Shown: positions 20,382 to 32,397 of the stretch, in pieces
Layout: each line of letters starts with the position of its first letter
Position numbering within the stretch: the stretch's first letter is position 1
Source: Ahrensia sp.
GTDB lineage: Bacteria > Pseudomonadota > Alphaproteobacteria > Rhizobiales > Rhizobiaceae
NCBI GenBank assembly: GCA_002706335.1
Contig: PAKZ01000009.1
Coordinates: forward strand, 310,001 to 374,000
Direction of reading: 5' to 3'
DNA: 64,000 bases
The notes under the pieces: model-generated
Told to the model about the DNA's origin: nothing
The model's database searches: none
Seen by the model: the letters and a program-made list of their open reading frames with translations, nothing else
Program-made: the position numbers and the translations under genes

Positions 20382-20474
20382 CGAACCCTCCTCTGGGTTT
20401 CCTGTGTCTGTTCTGTTCCCCTGCCCTTTGCGTTTCCCTTGTCCGGCGGTCATTGCGCCGCCTTGCCTTCTTTC

Positions 20475-21779
20475 TTATTCCGCGGCTTCCAGCGCCGGAC
20501 GGCTGCTGTCCGCATTGCGGGTATATTCGTCGATACGGCGCTCGATCTCCGGACGGAAGTTGCGGATAAGCCCCTGGATCGGCCATGCCGCGGCATCGCC
20601 TAGCGCGCAGATCGTGTGGCCTTCCACCTGCTTCGACACTTCGAGAAGCATGTCGATCTCGCGCTTTTGCGCATTGCCGACCACCATGCGTTCGAGCACG
20701 CGCATCATCCAACCGGTGCCTTCCCGGCACGGCGTGCACTGGCCACAGCTCTCATGCTTGAAGAAGGCTGCGATACGCCAGATCGCCTTCACGATGTCGG
20801 TCGACTTGTCCATGACGATCATGCCGCCGGTGCCGAAGGACGATTTCAGCTCGCGCATGCCGTCGAAATCCATCGTTGCGTCGGCGATATCCTCGCCGCG
20901 CACGACCGGGCAGGACGCGCCGCCCGGAATGACAGCAAGCAGATTGTCCCAACCGCCGCGAATGCCGCCGCAATGCTTCTCGATGATCTCGCGGAAGCTC
21001 AGGCCCATCGCCTCCTCGAAGGTGCAGGGCATTTCGACATGACCCGACACCATGAACAGCTTGGTGCCGACATTGTTCGGCCGACCGATGCCCGCAAACC
21101 ACGCGCCGCCGCGGCGCAGGATCGTCGGCGCGACTGCTATCGACTCAACATTGTTGACCGTGGTCGGACAGCCATAGAGGCCAACATTGGCCGGGAATGG
21201 TGGCTTGAGGCGCGGCTGGCCCTTCTTGCCTTCCAGGCTCTCGATCAGCGCGGTTTCCTCGCCGCAGATATAGGCGCCGGCGCCGTGATGGACGTAAATG
21301 TCCATGTCCCAGCCGCATTTGCTGTTCTTGCCAAGCAGCTTGGCATCATAGCACTCGTCGATCGCCGCCTGCAGCGCCTCGCGCTCGCGGATATATTCGC
21401 CGCGCACGTAAATATAGGCGGTATGGGCTCCCATCGCACAGCCGGCGATCACGCAGCCCTCGATCAGCGTATGCGGATCGTGACGCATGATGTCGCGGTC
21501 CTTGCAGGTATCGGGCTCCGATTCGTCGGCATTGACAACGAGGTAATGCGGCCGGCCGTCGTTCTGCTTCGGCATGAACGACCATTTCAGGCCTGTCGGG
21601 AAGCCGGCGCCGCCACGGCCCCGCAGGCCCGACGCCTTCATCTCGTCGATGATCCAGTCGCGACCCTTCTCGATCAGGCCCTTGGTGTTGTCCCAATGGC
21701 CACGCGCCATCGCGCCCTTGAGGCTCCTGTCGCGCAGGCCGTAGAGATTGGTGAAAATGCGATCCTTGTCAGCGAGCAT
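20475..21779 (-). CDS. nuoF: NADH-quinone oxidoreductase subunit F
   Basis: NADH- and FMN-binding entry subunit of complex I with cluster N3. 434 residues. The nucleotide-binding glycine loop is [20 protein letters not shown] (about residues 52-71), the FMN site includes [17 protein letters not shown], and the cluster ligands are [14 protein letters not shown] near residue 350. It begins 12 bases after nuoE. Confidence 0.97.
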   Translation of the reverse strand: MLADKDRIFTNLYGLRDRSLKGAMARGHWDNTKGLIEKGRDWIIDEMKASGLRGRGGAGFPTGLKWSFMPKQNDGRPHYLVVNADESEPDTCKDRDIMRHDPHTLIEGCVIAGCAMGAHTAYIYVRGEYIREREALQAAIDECYDAKLLGKNSKCGWDMDIYVHHGAGAYICGEETALIESLEGKKGQPRLKPPFPANVGLYGCPTTVNNVESIAVAPTILRRGGAWFAGIGRPNNVGTKLFMVSGHVEMPCTFEEAMGLSFREIIEKHCGGIRGGWDNLLAVIPGGASCPVVRGEDIADATMDFDGMRELKSSFGTGGMIVMDKSTDIVKAIWRIAAFFKHESCGQCTPCREGTGWMMRVLERMVVGNAQKREIDMLLEVSKQVEGHTICALGDAAAWPIQGLIRNFRPEIERRIDEYTRNADSSRPALEAAE

Positions 21780-21791
21780 CGTTCAATCCCC

Positions 21792-23042
21792 TCACCGCGG
21801 CTTCTTACCGAAAACGCGGACATATTCGTCGACGCCGCCCTTGGCGAGCGCCTTGGCCTGCTTGACCCAGTCTTCGCGATCGATACGACCCTTGAATTTC
21901 AGATAGCCGTCGATCCACTCACGCTCGGCCTTTTTCCATCCGGCGATCTGCTCCCATTTGTAGATGCCGAGCGAATGCAGGATGCCTTCGATCTTCGGAC
22001 CGACACCGGAAATCATCGAGAGATCGTCTGGATTTTCGGGTTTCTCCATCGCCGCTGGACGGTTCTTGTCGTCCAGTGCCGGCGCGTCGGAAGGCGCATG
22101 GGCCTTTCCGGGCGCCTTGGCGCGGCCGGAAGCGGTCGCGGCAACCTTCATCGTCGCGTTGCCGCTCTCGACGGAGGCCTCGATCGGCTTCTTCTTCGGC
22201 TTCACGCCGCTCGCCGTGGAGGCGACCTTCAGCGTCGGGCCGGCATCCTCGGTTTTGGGGCTGGCGCCGGATTTGGATGCTTCGATCCGTCCGGGGCCCT
22301 CCGCCTCGTCCGGATCGGCGAGCGTTTCGTCACCCTCCGGCGCGGAGGTATCCGGCTTTGCGGCCTTCGTCATTGTCTGCGGAGCGTTGCCCTTTCCGTG
22401 CTTCGCGCCACCGGTCGTCGCTTTCTTCGATTCATCGTCGAGCAACGTCACCGGGCCGCCTTCGGGGGCGGAGAAAATGCGGTCGACCTGCGGTCCGGGC
22501 TCGATCGTCTCGCCCTTGCCCGCCTCGAAGGCGTCGATGATCTCTTCCAGGCGCTCTGGCGTCAGGTCCTCATAGGTATCCTTGCCGATCATCACCATCG
22601 GCGCGTTGACGCAAGCGCCCTGGCACTCGACCTCTTCCCAGGACAGCGTGCCGTCGGCGTTCGGTGTCAGCGGATCGTGATGAATCTTCGACTGGCAGAC
22701 CTTCTTCAGGTCTTCCGCGCCGCGCAGCATGCACGGCGTCGTGCCGCAAACCTGCACATGCGCCTTGGTGCCAACCGGAGCCAACATGAACTGGGTATAG
22801 AACGTGGCGACCTCGAGCACGCGGATCTTTGCCATGTCGAGCCGTTGGGCGACATGCTCGATCGCGGCCTGGGTAACCCAGCCATCCTGCTCCTGCGCAA
22901 GCATGAGCAGCGGTATCACCGCCGACTGCTCGCGGCCTTCCGGATATTTGCCGATCCACTTCTCGGCTTCCTTGGCCATGGCCGGCGTGAACGCGAATTC
23001 GGCGGGCTGGACGGATGCTTCTGCTAGACGACGAACGGACAT
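21792..23042 (-). CDS. nuoE: NADH-quinone oxidoreductase subunit E with long C-terminal H3TH extension
   Basis: Carries the [2Fe-2S] cluster N1a. 416 residues, about twice the E. coli NuoE (166). Residues 1 to about 190 are the thioredoxin-like NuoE domain with ligands in CGTTPCMLRGA and CQGACVNAP. From about 190 to 345 there is a Lys/Ala/Pro-rich linker in which VKVASTASG-like pieces recur (TLKVASTASGVKPK, TMKVAATASGRAKA). The last 70 residues are a helix-hairpin-helix domain, MISGVGPKIEGILHSLGIYK then FKGRIDREDWVKQAKAL, closely similar to the end of the protein encoded between nuoF and nuoG. The start MSVRRLAEASVQPAEF at 23042 is used because longer frames run into nuoD; it begins one base after the nuoD stop. 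Confidence 0.95.
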   Translation of the reverse strand: MSVRRLAEASVQPAEFAFTPAMAKEAEKWIGKYPEGREQSAVIPLLMLAQEQDGWVTQAAIEHVAQRLDMAKIRVLEVATFYTQFMLAPVGTKAHVQVCGTTPCMLRGAEDLKKVCQSKIHHDPLTPNADGTLSWEEVECQGACVNAPMVMIGKDTYEDLTPERLEEIIDAFEAGKGETIEPGPQVDRIFSAPEGGPVTLLDDESKKATTGGAKHGKGNAPQTMTKAAKPDTSAPEGDETLADPDEAEGPGRIEASKSGASPKTEDAGPTLKVASTASGVKPKKKPIEASVESGNATMKVAATASGRAKAPGKAHAPSDAPALDDKNRPAAMEKPENPDDLSMISGVGPKIEGILHSLGIYKWEQIAGWKKAEREWIDGYLKFKGRIDREDWVKQAKALAKGGVDEYVRVFGKKPR

Positions 23043-23043
23043 A

Positions 23044-24234
23044 TCAGCGGTCCACCTCACCAAACACGATATCGAGGGAGCCGAGCACGGCGGAGACGTC
23101 GGCCAGCATGTGGCCACGGCAAAGGAAATCCATTGCCTGCAGATGCGCGAAACCCGGCGCGCGCAGCTTCACCTTGTAGGGCTTGTTGGAACCATCGGAG
23201 ACCAGGAACACGCCGAATTCGCCCTTCGGCGCTTCGACCGCGGCATAAACCTCGCCGGCCGGCACATGGTAGCCCTCGGTATAGAGCTTGAAGTGATGGA
23301 TCAGCGCTTCCATCGAGCGCTTCATCTCGCCGCGCTTCGGCGGCACGACCTTGCCGTCCACGTTGGAGACCGGGCCGGTCGCTTCCTTGCCAAGCAGCCG
23401 GTCGACGCATTGCCGCATGATATGGGCGGACTGGCGCATCTCCTCCATACGGATCAGGTAACGGTCGAAACAATCGCCGTTCTTGCCGATCGGAATCTGG
23501 AATTCCATCTCGTCGTAGCATTCATAGGGCTGCGACTTGCGCAGGTCCCATTTCGCACCGGAACCGCGCACCATCACGCCCGAGAAACCCCAGGCCCAGG
23601 CGTCTTCCAGCTTGACGACACCGATATCGACATTGCGCTGCTTGAAGATGCGGTTGGCGGTCAGCAGCGTATCGAGGTCGTCGACAACCTTGAGGAACGG
23701 ATCGATCCAGTTGCCGATATCTTCGATCAACTTCTGCGGGATGTCCTGGTGTACGCCGCCGGGCCGGAAATAGGCCGCATGCATGCGCGCGCCGCAGGCC
23801 CGCTCATAGAAGACCATCAGCTTTTCGCGTTCCTCGAAGCCCCACAGCGGCGGCGTCAGCGCGCCGACATCGAGAGCCTGCGTGGTTATGTTGAGGAGAT
23901 GCGACAGGATGCGGCCGATCTCGGAGAACAGCACGCGGATCAGCTGCCCGCGCTTCGGCACCTCGATCTCGAGCAGACGCTCGACGGCCAGCGCGAAGGC
24001 ATGTTCCTGGTTCATCGGCGCGACATAGTCGAGCCGGTCGAGATAGGGCACGGCCTGAAGATAGGTCTTGTGCTCCATCAGCTTCTCGGTGCCGCGATGC
24101 AACAGGCCGATATGTGGATCGACGCGCTCGCAAACCTCGCCGTCCAGCTCGAGAACAAGGCGCAGAACGCCATGCGCCGCCGGATGCTGCGGGCCGAAGT
24201 TGATGGTGAAATTACGGACGTTGTGTTCGGTCAT
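23044..24234 (-). CDS. nuoD: NADH-quinone oxidoreductase subunit D
   Basis: 49-kDa subunit of complex I, which forms the quinone-binding site with NuoB. 396 residues, related to the large subunit of [NiFe] hydrogenases. Signatures are [20 protein letters not shown] at residues 12-31, with the quinone-site histidine, and [20 protein letters not shown]. It ends with the conserved [12 protein letters not shown]. It overlaps nuoC by four bases. Confidence 0.97.
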   Translation of the reverse strand: MTEHNVRNFTINFGPQHPAAHGVLRLVLELDGEVCERVDPHIGLLHRGTEKLMEHKTYLQAVPYLDRLDYVAPMNQEHAFALAVERLLEIEVPKRGQLIRVLFSEIGRILSHLLNITTQALDVGALTPPLWGFEEREKLMVFYERACGARMHAAYFRPGGVHQDIPQKLIEDIGNWIDPFLKVVDDLDTLLTANRIFKQRNVDIGVVKLEDAWAWGFSGVMVRGSGAKWDLRKSQPYECYDEMEFQIPIGKNGDCFDRYLIRMEEMRQSAHIMRQCVDRLLGKEATGPVSNVDGKVVPPKRGEMKRSMEALIHHFKLYTEGYHVPAGEVYAAVEAPKGEFGVFLVSDGSNKPYKVKLRAPGFAHLQAMDFLCRGHMLADVSAVLGSLDIVFGEVDR

Positions 24235-24839
24235 TGTTGCGCCTTCTCATCACCCGGCAGCACGTAGTCGGTGCCTTCCCAGGGCGAAAGGAAATCGAAA
24301 TCGCGGAATTCCTGGCGCAGTTTCAGCGGCTCGTAGACGACACGCTTCTGCTCGTCGTCATAGCGCACCTGCACGAAACCTGAGAGCGGGAAGTCCTTCC
24401 TCAGCGGATGGCCCTCGAAACCGTAATCGGTTAGCAGTCGACGCAGATCCGGATGGCCGGAAAACAGCACGCCATACATGTCGTAGGTTTCGCGCTCGAA
24501 CCAGTTGGCGCCCGGATAGACGCCCGTGGCGCTCGGCACCGCCGTGTCCTCGTCCGTGTGAACCTTCACCCGCACGCGCTGATTCAGCGTTGGTGACATC
24601 AGGTGATAGACGACGTCGAAGCGCTTGTCGCGCCCCGGATAGTCGACCGCCGTGACGTCGATGATCGACACGAATTTCAGCTGTACGTCGTCGCGCAGCG
24701 CAGTTAGCAATTCGATCAGGCTGCCGATATCGGTGTTCAGCGTCAGTTCGCCATAGGCGATCTTCGCCTCGTAATCGATCCCCTCGAGAGAGTCAGAGAT
24801 CGTGCTGGCGAGATCGTTGAGCGATTCGATGGATGCCAT
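24231..24839 (-). CDS. nuoC: NADH-quinone oxidoreductase subunit C
   Basis: 30-kDa peripheral subunit of complex I. 202 residues; here NuoC and NuoD are separate, unlike the fused NuoCD of E. coli. The family signature [20 protein letters not shown] is at about residues 119-138, followed by [16 protein letters not shown]. The start [17 protein letters not shown] at 24839 is chosen; the open frame extends 63 codons further but would lie within nuoB. It starts 22 bases after nuoB and shares four bases (ATGA) with nuoD. Confidence 0.95.
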   Translation of the reverse strand: MASIESLNDLASTISDSLEGIDYEAKIAYGELTLNTDIGSLIELLTALRDDVQLKFVSIIDVTAVDYPGRDKRFDVVYHLMSPTLNQRVRVKVHTDEDTAVPSATGVYPGANWFERETYDMYGVLFSGHPDLRRLLTDYGFEGHPLRKDFPLSGFVQVRYDDEQKRVVYEPLKLRQEFRDFDFLSPWEGTDYVLPGDEKAQQ

Positions 24840-24861
24840 GTTTTCGGTGCCCCCGCGGCGA

Positions 24862-25437
24862 TCAGCGTTCGATCGTGCCCGTACGGCGGATCTTCTTCTG
24901 CAGAAGAAGCACGCCATAGAGCAGCGCTTCGGCGGTGGGCGGGCAGCCGGGGACATAGATGTCCACCGGAACGACCCGGTCGCAGCCGCGCACGACCGAA
25001 TAGGAATAGTGATAATAGCCGCCGCCATTGGCGCACGAGCCCATCGAGATGACGTAGCGAGGCTCCGGCATCTGGTCGTAGACCTTGCGCAGCGCCGGCG
25101 CCATCTTGTTCGTCAGCGTCCCCGCGACGATCATCACGTCGGACTGGCGCGGCGAGCCGCGCGGCGCGAAGCCGAAGCGCTCGCAGTCATAACGCGGCAT
25201 CGACATTTGCATCATCTCGACGGCGCAACAGGCCAGGCCGAAGGTCATCCACATCGGCGAGCCGGTGCGCGCCCAGTTGATGAGCTCGTCGGTAGAAGTG
25301 ACAAGAAAGCCCTTGTCGGCCAGTTCGTTGTTGATTTCACCGAAGAACAGATCGTCGCCCCCGACGGGTTTTCCCGTCTTCGGATCGATGATGCCCTTGG
25401 GCTGCGGCGCGACCATCGTGGTGTCGTTCAATCCCAT
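24862..25437 (-). CDS. nuoB: NADH-quinone oxidoreductase subunit B
   Basis: Carries the terminal [4Fe-4S] cluster N2 that reduces quinone. 191 residues. Adjacent cysteines are in [20 protein letters not shown], with further ligands in [15 protein letters not shown] and [18 protein letters not shown]. The start [15 protein letters not shown] at 25437 has a good AAGGGAG ribosome binding site and overlaps the end of nuoA by 10 bases; an in-frame ATG seven codons earlier has no such site. Confidence 0.96.
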   Translation of the reverse strand: MGLNDTTMVAPQPKGIIDPKTGKPVGGDDLFFGEINNELADKGFLVTSTDELINWARTGSPMWMTFGLACCAVEMMQMSMPRYDCERFGFAPRGSPRQSDVMIVAGTLTNKMAPALRKVYDQMPEPRYVISMGSCANGGGYYHYSYSVVRGCDRVVPVDIYVPGCPPTAEALLYGVLLLQKKIRRTGTIER

Positions 25438-25793
25438 TCGAGCGCTCCCTTCTTCCACTCATAGATGAAGCCGATCGTCAAAACGGCAAGGAACACCATC
25501 ATCGACCAGAATCCATAGAGGCCGATCTCGCCGAAGGACACCGCCCACGGAAACAGGAAGGCCACTTCGAGGTCGAAGATGATGAACAGGATCGAGACGA
25601 GATAGAACCGAACGTCGAACTTCATGCGCGCATCGTCGAAGGCGTTGAAGCCGCACTCATAGGCCGACAGTTTTTCCGGGTCCGGATTCTTGTAGGCAAG
25701 AACGAAGGGGGCGATCATCAACGCGCCGCCGATGACGGCGCAAATCACGAGAAAAATGATGATCGGCAAATAGGATGCGACGACTGCGTCCAT
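25428..25793 (-). CDS. nuoA: NADH-quinone oxidoreductase subunit A
   Basis: First gene of the complex I operon. 121 residues, three membrane helices. The conserved loop [20 protein letters not shown] (about residues 46-65) includes the cysteine-containing segment near the quinone channel, followed by [19 protein letters not shown]. It ends [12 protein letters not shown]. The operon promoter must lie in the 390-base gap to tRNA-Asp. Confidence 0.97.
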   Translation of the reverse strand: MDAVVASYLPIIIFLVICAVIGGALMIAPFVLAYKNPDPEKLSAYECGFNAFDDARMKFDVRFYLVSILFIIFDLEVAFLFPWAVSFGEIGLYGFWSMMVFLAVLTIGFIYEWKKGALEWD

Positions 25794-26184
25794 GATCTGG
25801 CTTCACCGTTTCGTTGCGCGGCTGACGGCGTGACTGCCGTTTCTCGCGGGCTCCGTCAAAGGGCCGCTGCCGCTTTTCCGACGCTCACGGGTTAGACCCT
25901 GGGACGGCTCTACGCAAGTGCACAAAAGGCCAAAATCGCCGCGAAAATTCACTTCGGCGCGACTTCCCGCCCGCCGCCGTCGCCGGCGCAAGCCGCTAAA
26001 AATACATGACAATTTTTATCATGTTATTTTCGCGACAGCGTGATGATTAAGGTTCCTCCGCGAGCGGGCGGTCGGCCCGCGTTAAAGTGCCCGAACCGCG
26101 GAAATTTGCTGATTTGAGGATAGAAAGACTGCGTCGGGTCCTCCCTCGGGGAAGGACGCACCAATTTTCCGGTTTAAGGGAAAA
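25794..26184. other. Upstream region of the nuo operon
   Basis: 391 bases without a gene. On the minus strand it should contain the nuo promoter; several weak TTGACG- or TTGCGT-like hexamers exist, none convincing. It contains the palindrome listed at 26004-26024. Confidence 0.55.
26004..26024. promoter_or_regulatory. Inverted repeat ACATGA-N9-TCATGT upstream of nuoA
   Basis: Perfect 6-base arms (26004-26009 and 26019-26024) around an AT-rich 9-base centre, about 210 bases upstream of the nuoA start and in the most AT-rich part of the gap. The shape fits a dimeric regulator site; the regulator is unknown. Confidence 0.35.
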
Positions 26185-26261
26185 TGGCGCGAGTGACGGG
26201 GCTCGAACCCGCGACCTCCGGCGTGACAGGCCGGCACTCTAACCAACTGAGCTACACCCGC
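26185..26261 (-). tRNA. tRNA-Asp (GTC)
   Basis: 77 bases including an encoded CCA. Acceptor GCGGGTG pairs with CACTCGC, the D-loop region is AGCTCAGTTGGTTAGAG, the anticodon loop reads CTGTCAC with anticodon GTC, and the T-arm is GCGGGTTCGAGCCCCGT. It is divergent from tRNA-Val and has its own promoter. Confidence 0.98.
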
Positions 26262-26296
26262 GCATTTCGCTCGGCCGAGGCCTGAGCGTGGACGGT

Positions 26297-26325
26297 CACT
26301 TAAGCGGTTGCCGATACCCTGTCAA
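26297..26325 (-). promoter_or_regulatory. Promoter of tRNA-Asp
   Basis: Consensus -35 TTGACA (26325-26320), a 17-base spacer and -10 TAAGTG (26302-26297) on the minus strand, about 35 bases before the 5' end of the mature tRNA. Confidence 0.7.
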
Positions 26326-26408
26326 GCGCGCGAAATGGATGGATCGACGTTTTTGCCACAACGGCCTTCATGGCGCGAAAACTCCTTTGCAAGACGCGCG
26401 ACAAACGC

Positions 26409-26437
26409 TTGCATCCATGCGCGTTCCCGCATAGATA
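26409..26437 (+). promoter_or_regulatory. Promoter of tRNA-Val
   Basis: -35 TTGCAT (26409-26414), a 17-base spacer and -10 TAGATA (26432-26437), 13 bases before the mature tRNA. Confidence 0.6.
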
Positions 26438-26450
26438 CCATCGACGGTCC

Positions 26451-26526
<76 letters not shown>

Positions 26527-26838
26527 TTTCCACCACAGAATCCCGGTAACTGGAAAATTGGCAATCGGGCCGCTTTGGCGGACAAACCCGAAGAATCCGC
26601 GTTGCGCGGTCCGAGGCCGCCCAGCCGGACGAAGCCCAGCGCAACAAAACGCGTTCCAAAGCACCGCAATCCGGAAGAACAAGGTGCGGAGTGATCGGAA
26701 GCGCCACGTGTCCGCAAAGCCTTTGCTTTCACCAGCGGCAATCCAAGGCAGCAGGACATAGCAGGCACCTGTTTACTTCTTTGCGCGGAAGGAAATATCT
26801 GATTTATCACCCACACTTATCTTTCGGACGTAACGCGT
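26527..26838. other. Spacer between tRNA-Val and the MurF-like gene
   Basis: 312 bases with no supported gene. Frames on the minus strand here are read-throughs of the tRNA. Near the right end a weak promoter for the next gene can be read (TTGCGC, 17 bases, TTATCA, about 26779-26807). No repeat of the tRNA 3' end was found in the following 3 kb. Confidence 0.5.
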
Positions 26839-28185
26839 ATGAGTATTGTCGGTAAATTGCTGGGTAAAACGGGTTCGCTGCGATCCCTCACACGTCCGTT
26901 CAGAAAAAAGGCGCGCCATCTCGTCAGGTTCCGGTTGGCCCGGATGAAGCGCGCGCGAATCGGCGCGGAAATTGTCGCCATCACCGGCAGTTCAGGCAAA
27001 TCGACGGCGACGCGTCTGATCTCCAGGTTCCTGCAGACCCGCTTCGCCACCAGGGAACAAGCCTACCAAAACACCATTTCCGCATGCACGCAGGCAATCC
27101 TGGACGCCACCCCCACCGACGAGTACCTCGTCATCGAGACCGGGGCCAGCGTTCCCGGGAGCGTGGTCGAAATGGCTGGCCTCATGAAGCCGAAAGTGGC
27201 GGTCGTCACCATGGTCAACGTCGAACACCGTTCGGCGTTCAAGACCATCGAGAATGTCACAAAGGAGAAGGGTGCGCTTGTCGAGGCTGTCGCTGAAGGC
27301 GGTTTTGCGGTCCTCAATGCGGACGACGAAAACGCCATTGCCATGGCGGAACGCACGAAACAGCGCATTGTCACTTTCGGACATGTGAACGATGCCGATT
27401 ATCGTGTGGTCGAGCTTGGATTGGGAGATTCAGGCACGATGGAACTGGCGATCCGGTCCGCACACGGCACGCACCGCCTGTCGACGAAACTTATGGGCAT
27501 CCATTTCTGGCCGAGCGTTGCCGCCGCCTTTGCCGTCGCGGTTGAGAACGGCATCGCTCCTGAAACCATTGCCGAGACCCTCAAAGACATCGAGACGGGC
27601 TACAATCGATGCCAGCCCTATGAGATCGAGAACGGTCCCACATTCATAATCGATACGGTTAAGGCGCCGCTTGCGACCCTTCCAAAAGCATTCGAAGTGA
27701 TCCGCCCGCTCCGCGCGCCCCGCAAACGGATTGTCCTGGGTATGCTCGCCGATCACCCGGGGGATTCCAACACCGCCTACAAAAAGGCCTACAGGTGGGC
27801 GGCCGAAGTCGCTGATCAGGTCATTTTCGTCGGTGAGCATGCGCACCGGCACAAAGCCAGCGCCGAAGAAATCGCCAACGGACGGATCGTCGAAATGACA
27901 ACCACTGAGCAGGCCTATGCGTTCCTTCGCGATACCGCCCTGCCCGGCGAGATCATTTTTCTGAAAAGCGCCGGCGTAGCGCACCTCGAACGCCTCGCCC
28001 TTGGGTTCGATCATGACGTCAGGTGCTGGAAGGAGCGTTGCCGTGTCCCCGAGACTTGTCAGGCGTGTGGCCTCTACGAGTATCCGTACGAACGCCATCC
28101 GCAGGTCCGCCGGCAGAAGAAGCTTGCCAGATGGGGAATGAGGAAAGCCGCTACCTCTCGGGAATCCAAGTCGCGGCCTGAATAA
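26839..28185 (+). CDS. Orphan MurF-like Mur ligase family protein
   Basis: 448 residues of the Mur ligase fold, which joins an amino acid or peptide to a carboxylate with ATP. The P-loop is ITGSSGKSTATRL (GSSGKST at residues 50-56), the central domain has NTISACTQAIL and VVTMVNVEHRSAFKTIENV, and LNADDENA marks the domain boundary. The C-terminal domain contains YNRCQPYEIENGPTFIIDTV. Closest by architecture to MurF (D-Ala-D-Ala adding), but it lacks an obvious UDP-MurNAc-tripeptide N-terminal domain, starting instead with a basic segment. An unusual tail has cysteines 396, 401, 407 and 410 (C-x4-C-x5-C-x2-C), which could bind zinc or a cluster. It stands alone, not in a division and cell wall cluster, with tRNA-Val before it and a D-Ala-D-Ala carboxypeptidase after it, hinting at a cell-envelope role. 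The substrate is unknown. Confidence 0.8.
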   Translation: MSIVGKLLGKTGSLRSLTRPFRKKARHLVRFRLARMKRARIGAEIVAITGSSGKSTATRLISRFLQTRFATREQAYQNTISACTQAILDATPTDEYLVIETGASVPGSVVEMAGLMKPKVAVVTMVNVEHRSAFKTIENVTKEKGALVEAVAEGGFAVLNADDENAIAMAERTKQRIVTFGHVNDADYRVVELGLGDSGTMELAIRSAHGTHRLSTKLMGIHFWPSVAAAFAVAVENGIAPETIAETLKDIETGYNRCQPYEIENGPTFIIDTVKAPLATLPKAFEVIRPLRAPRKRIVLGMLADHPGDSNTAYKKAYRWAAEVADQVIFVGEHAHRHKASAEEIANGRIVEMTTTEQAYAFLRDTALPGEIIFLKSAGVAHLERLALGFDHDVRCWKERCRVPETCQACGLYEYPYERHPQVRRQKKLARWGMRKAATSRESKSRPE

Positions 28186-28437
28186 CCCAGATAATCCTGA
28201 TCGTGGATGAGCGCATCATGTAGCTGACCGGCGCGAAAATTGTCTCCGGCGATCTCGTTCTTCCGGATTGCTAACGGCTTCGAAATGCTCGCGCGCCGCG
28301 CTATTCTACCCGACACGTCGTCAGCGCCACGTCGAAACCCGGCAACCGTCTGTGCGCCGTCTCACAGCGAGTCGCGCCGTTTCGTGCAAATCCTTGTGAA
28401 TTCTTCGCCGCCCCTCGGGTGGACACGACGAGGCTTC

Positions 28438-29364
28438 ATGCTATCCATGACGCGCCGTAATCAACCGACATCGCCGATGGAGTGCATCCTGAGCGCCGTT
28501 TTCCGCTTTCGCCGTCCGCTTTTCAGCGTCCTGCAGTTTGTTCTCGTCGCCGCTCTGCTGTCGGCCTGTTCCACGGCGGATACGCTCGAGATTGCCACGC
28601 CGCAGGCCGAACCGTCGAAATATGCGGCGATCGTGGTAGACGCCGAGGACGGCAAGGTTCTCTATTCGGTTGCCGCGGACCAGACGCGCTATCCCGCCTC
28701 GTTGACCAAGATGATGACGCTCTATCTGATGTTCGAGGCGCTGCAGAACGGCCGCCTCTCGCGGTCGTCGCAAATCCCGGTTTCCGCCAACGCGGCGAAA
28801 CAGCCTGCCTCGAAGCTTTATATGAAGGCAGGAACCAGCATAGATGTCGACACTGCGATACGCGCGCTGGTGGTCAAGTCGGCCAATGACGTGGCGACAG
28901 CGGTCGCCGAACATCTGGCCGGAGACGAGGACCGTTTCGCGCGCCTGATGACGGCGAAGGCCCGCCAGCTCGGCATGGGGCGCACGGTCTTCACCAATGC
29001 GTCCGGCCTGCCCGATGCCGGTATGCGCACGACAGCACGCGACATGGCCGTTCTCAGCCTGGCGCTTCGGCGCGACTACCCGCAATATTATTCCTATTTC
29101 CGCCTCAAGAGCTTCGAGTATCGCGGCAAGACCATCCGGGGCCACAACAAGATACTGGACATGGTCTCGGGCGCGGACGGCATCAAGACCGGCTATATCA
29201 AGGCGTCGGGCTACAATCTGGCTGCTTCCGTGCGCCGCAACGGCCGCTCCCTCGTCGCCGTTGTCATGGGTGGGAAATCCGGCAGCGCCCGCAACGAGCA
29301 CATGGCTCAATTGCTTAATGCGAACCTGAACCGGTCCAGCCGCTACAGCCTGCTTCGGCCATAA
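28438..29364 (+). CDS. D-alanyl-D-alanine carboxypeptidase, lipoprotein type
   Basis: Penicillin-binding DD-peptidase (S11 family) that trims peptidoglycan stem peptides. 308 residues from this start. Motifs are complete: SLTK at 88-91 (catalytic serine 88), SAN at 148-150, KTG at 250-252. The signal sequence ends in a lipobox-like LLSAC with the cysteine at residue 44, so it is probably membrane-anchored through lipid at the N-terminus instead of the usual C-terminal amphipathic helix; the protein ends soon after the catalytic domain. Start choice: ATG 28438 with GAGG just before it; ATGs at 28447 or 28477 are possible and do not change the mature protein. It converges with hupB across a shared terminator. 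Confidence 0.88.
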   Translation: MLSMTRRNQPTSPMECILSAVFRFRRPLFSVLQFVLVAALLSACSTADTLEIATPQAEPSKYAAIVVDAEDGKVLYSVAADQTRYPASLTKMMTLYLMFEALQNGRLSRSSQIPVSANAAKQPASKLYMKAGTSIDVDTAIRALVVKSANDVATAVAEHLAGDEDRFARLMTAKARQLGMGRTVFTNASGLPDAGMRTTARDMAVLSLALRRDYPQYYSYFRLKSFEYRGKTIRGHNKILDMVSGADGIKTGYIKASGYNLAASVRRNGRSLVAVVMGGKSGSARNEHMAQLLNANLNRSSRYSLLRP

Positions 29365-29367
29365 AAA

Positions 29368-29397
29368 AACCGCGGCCCTCCGGAAACGGCCGCGGTT
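29368..29397. terminator. Bidirectional terminator between the carboxypeptidase gene and hupB
   Basis: Arms AACCGCGGCC (29368-29377) and GGCCGCGGTT (29388-29397) with a 10-base loop. A run of A before the left arm gives the minus strand (hupB) a T-run. It begins four bases after the carboxypeptidase stop. Confidence 0.8.
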
Positions 29398-29423
29398 ACT
29401 TCTCAAATTCGCCTTGCGGCAAA

Positions 29424-29699
29424 TCAGCTGTTCAGTGCGTCCTTCAGGCCCTTGCCGGCCGAGAACTTCGCGACCTTCTTGGCCGGGATGTCCACCGGAG
29501 CGCCGGTCAGCGGATTGCGGCCGGTCGTGGCAGCGCGCTGGTTCACGCCGAAATTACCGAAGCCGAGGATTCGGATATCGCCGCCCGACTTGAGCGTCGA
29601 AGTGATGGTGTCGAAAACAGCGTCCACGGCCGATGTTGCGTCGCCCTTCCCAAGACCCGTCTTCTCCGCCACAGCGGCGGCAAGCTCGTTTTTATTCAT
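29424..29699 (-). CDS. hupB: DNA-binding protein HU
   Basis: Nucleoid-associated HU protein, a homodimer that bends DNA. 91 residues. N-terminal MNKNELAAAVAEKTGLGKGD, the beta-arm signature GRNPLTGAPVDIPAKK, and the end FSAGKGLKDALNS. The start at 29699 is the standard MNKNEL; an in-frame ATG six codons upstream gives an atypical basic extension. It lies downstream of lon, separated by the lon terminator, so it is transcribed separately. Confidence 0.96.
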   Translation of the reverse strand: MNKNELAAAVAEKTGLGKGDATSAVDAVFDTITSTLKSGGDIRILGFGNFGVNQRAATTGRNPLTGAPVDIPAKKVAKFSAGKGLKDALNS

Positions 29700-29837
29700 T
29701 TTCACAATCCTTCTCAATCAATGCGGCCGGGCGTACCGTCTTCGCGGACTCGCCGACCGGAAACAGGCGGGACCATATACAGATTCGCCGCCAAGCCGAA
29801 GCGGAATGCCCCGGAAACGCCCGGAAATCAAAGAAAA

Positions 29838-29859
29838 AACGCCGCATTTCTGCGGCGTT
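29838..29859 (-). terminator. Intrinsic terminator of lon
   Basis: Arms AACGCCGCA (29838-29846) and TGCGGCGTT (29851-29859), loop of four bases; on the minus strand the stem is followed by TTTTTTCTTT. It starts 26 bases after the lon stop. Confidence 0.85.
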
Positions 29860-29885
29860 TGCAATTTCTTGGCATAGGCTGAGGG

Positions 29886-32315
<2,430 letters not shown>

Positions 32316-32397
32316 TCTTCGTTCCTTTCAATGCCTTTTCGGCTTTGGGGTGCCTCGCCGCCGTGCCCTATGGCCCCGGTTCGGAAGCACTCCTTGT

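Noticed and set aside
20616-23027. 803-codon plus-strand frame opposite nuoF and nuoE
   Set aside because: Shadow of two confirmed complex I genes; no ribosome binding site and no recognisable fold.
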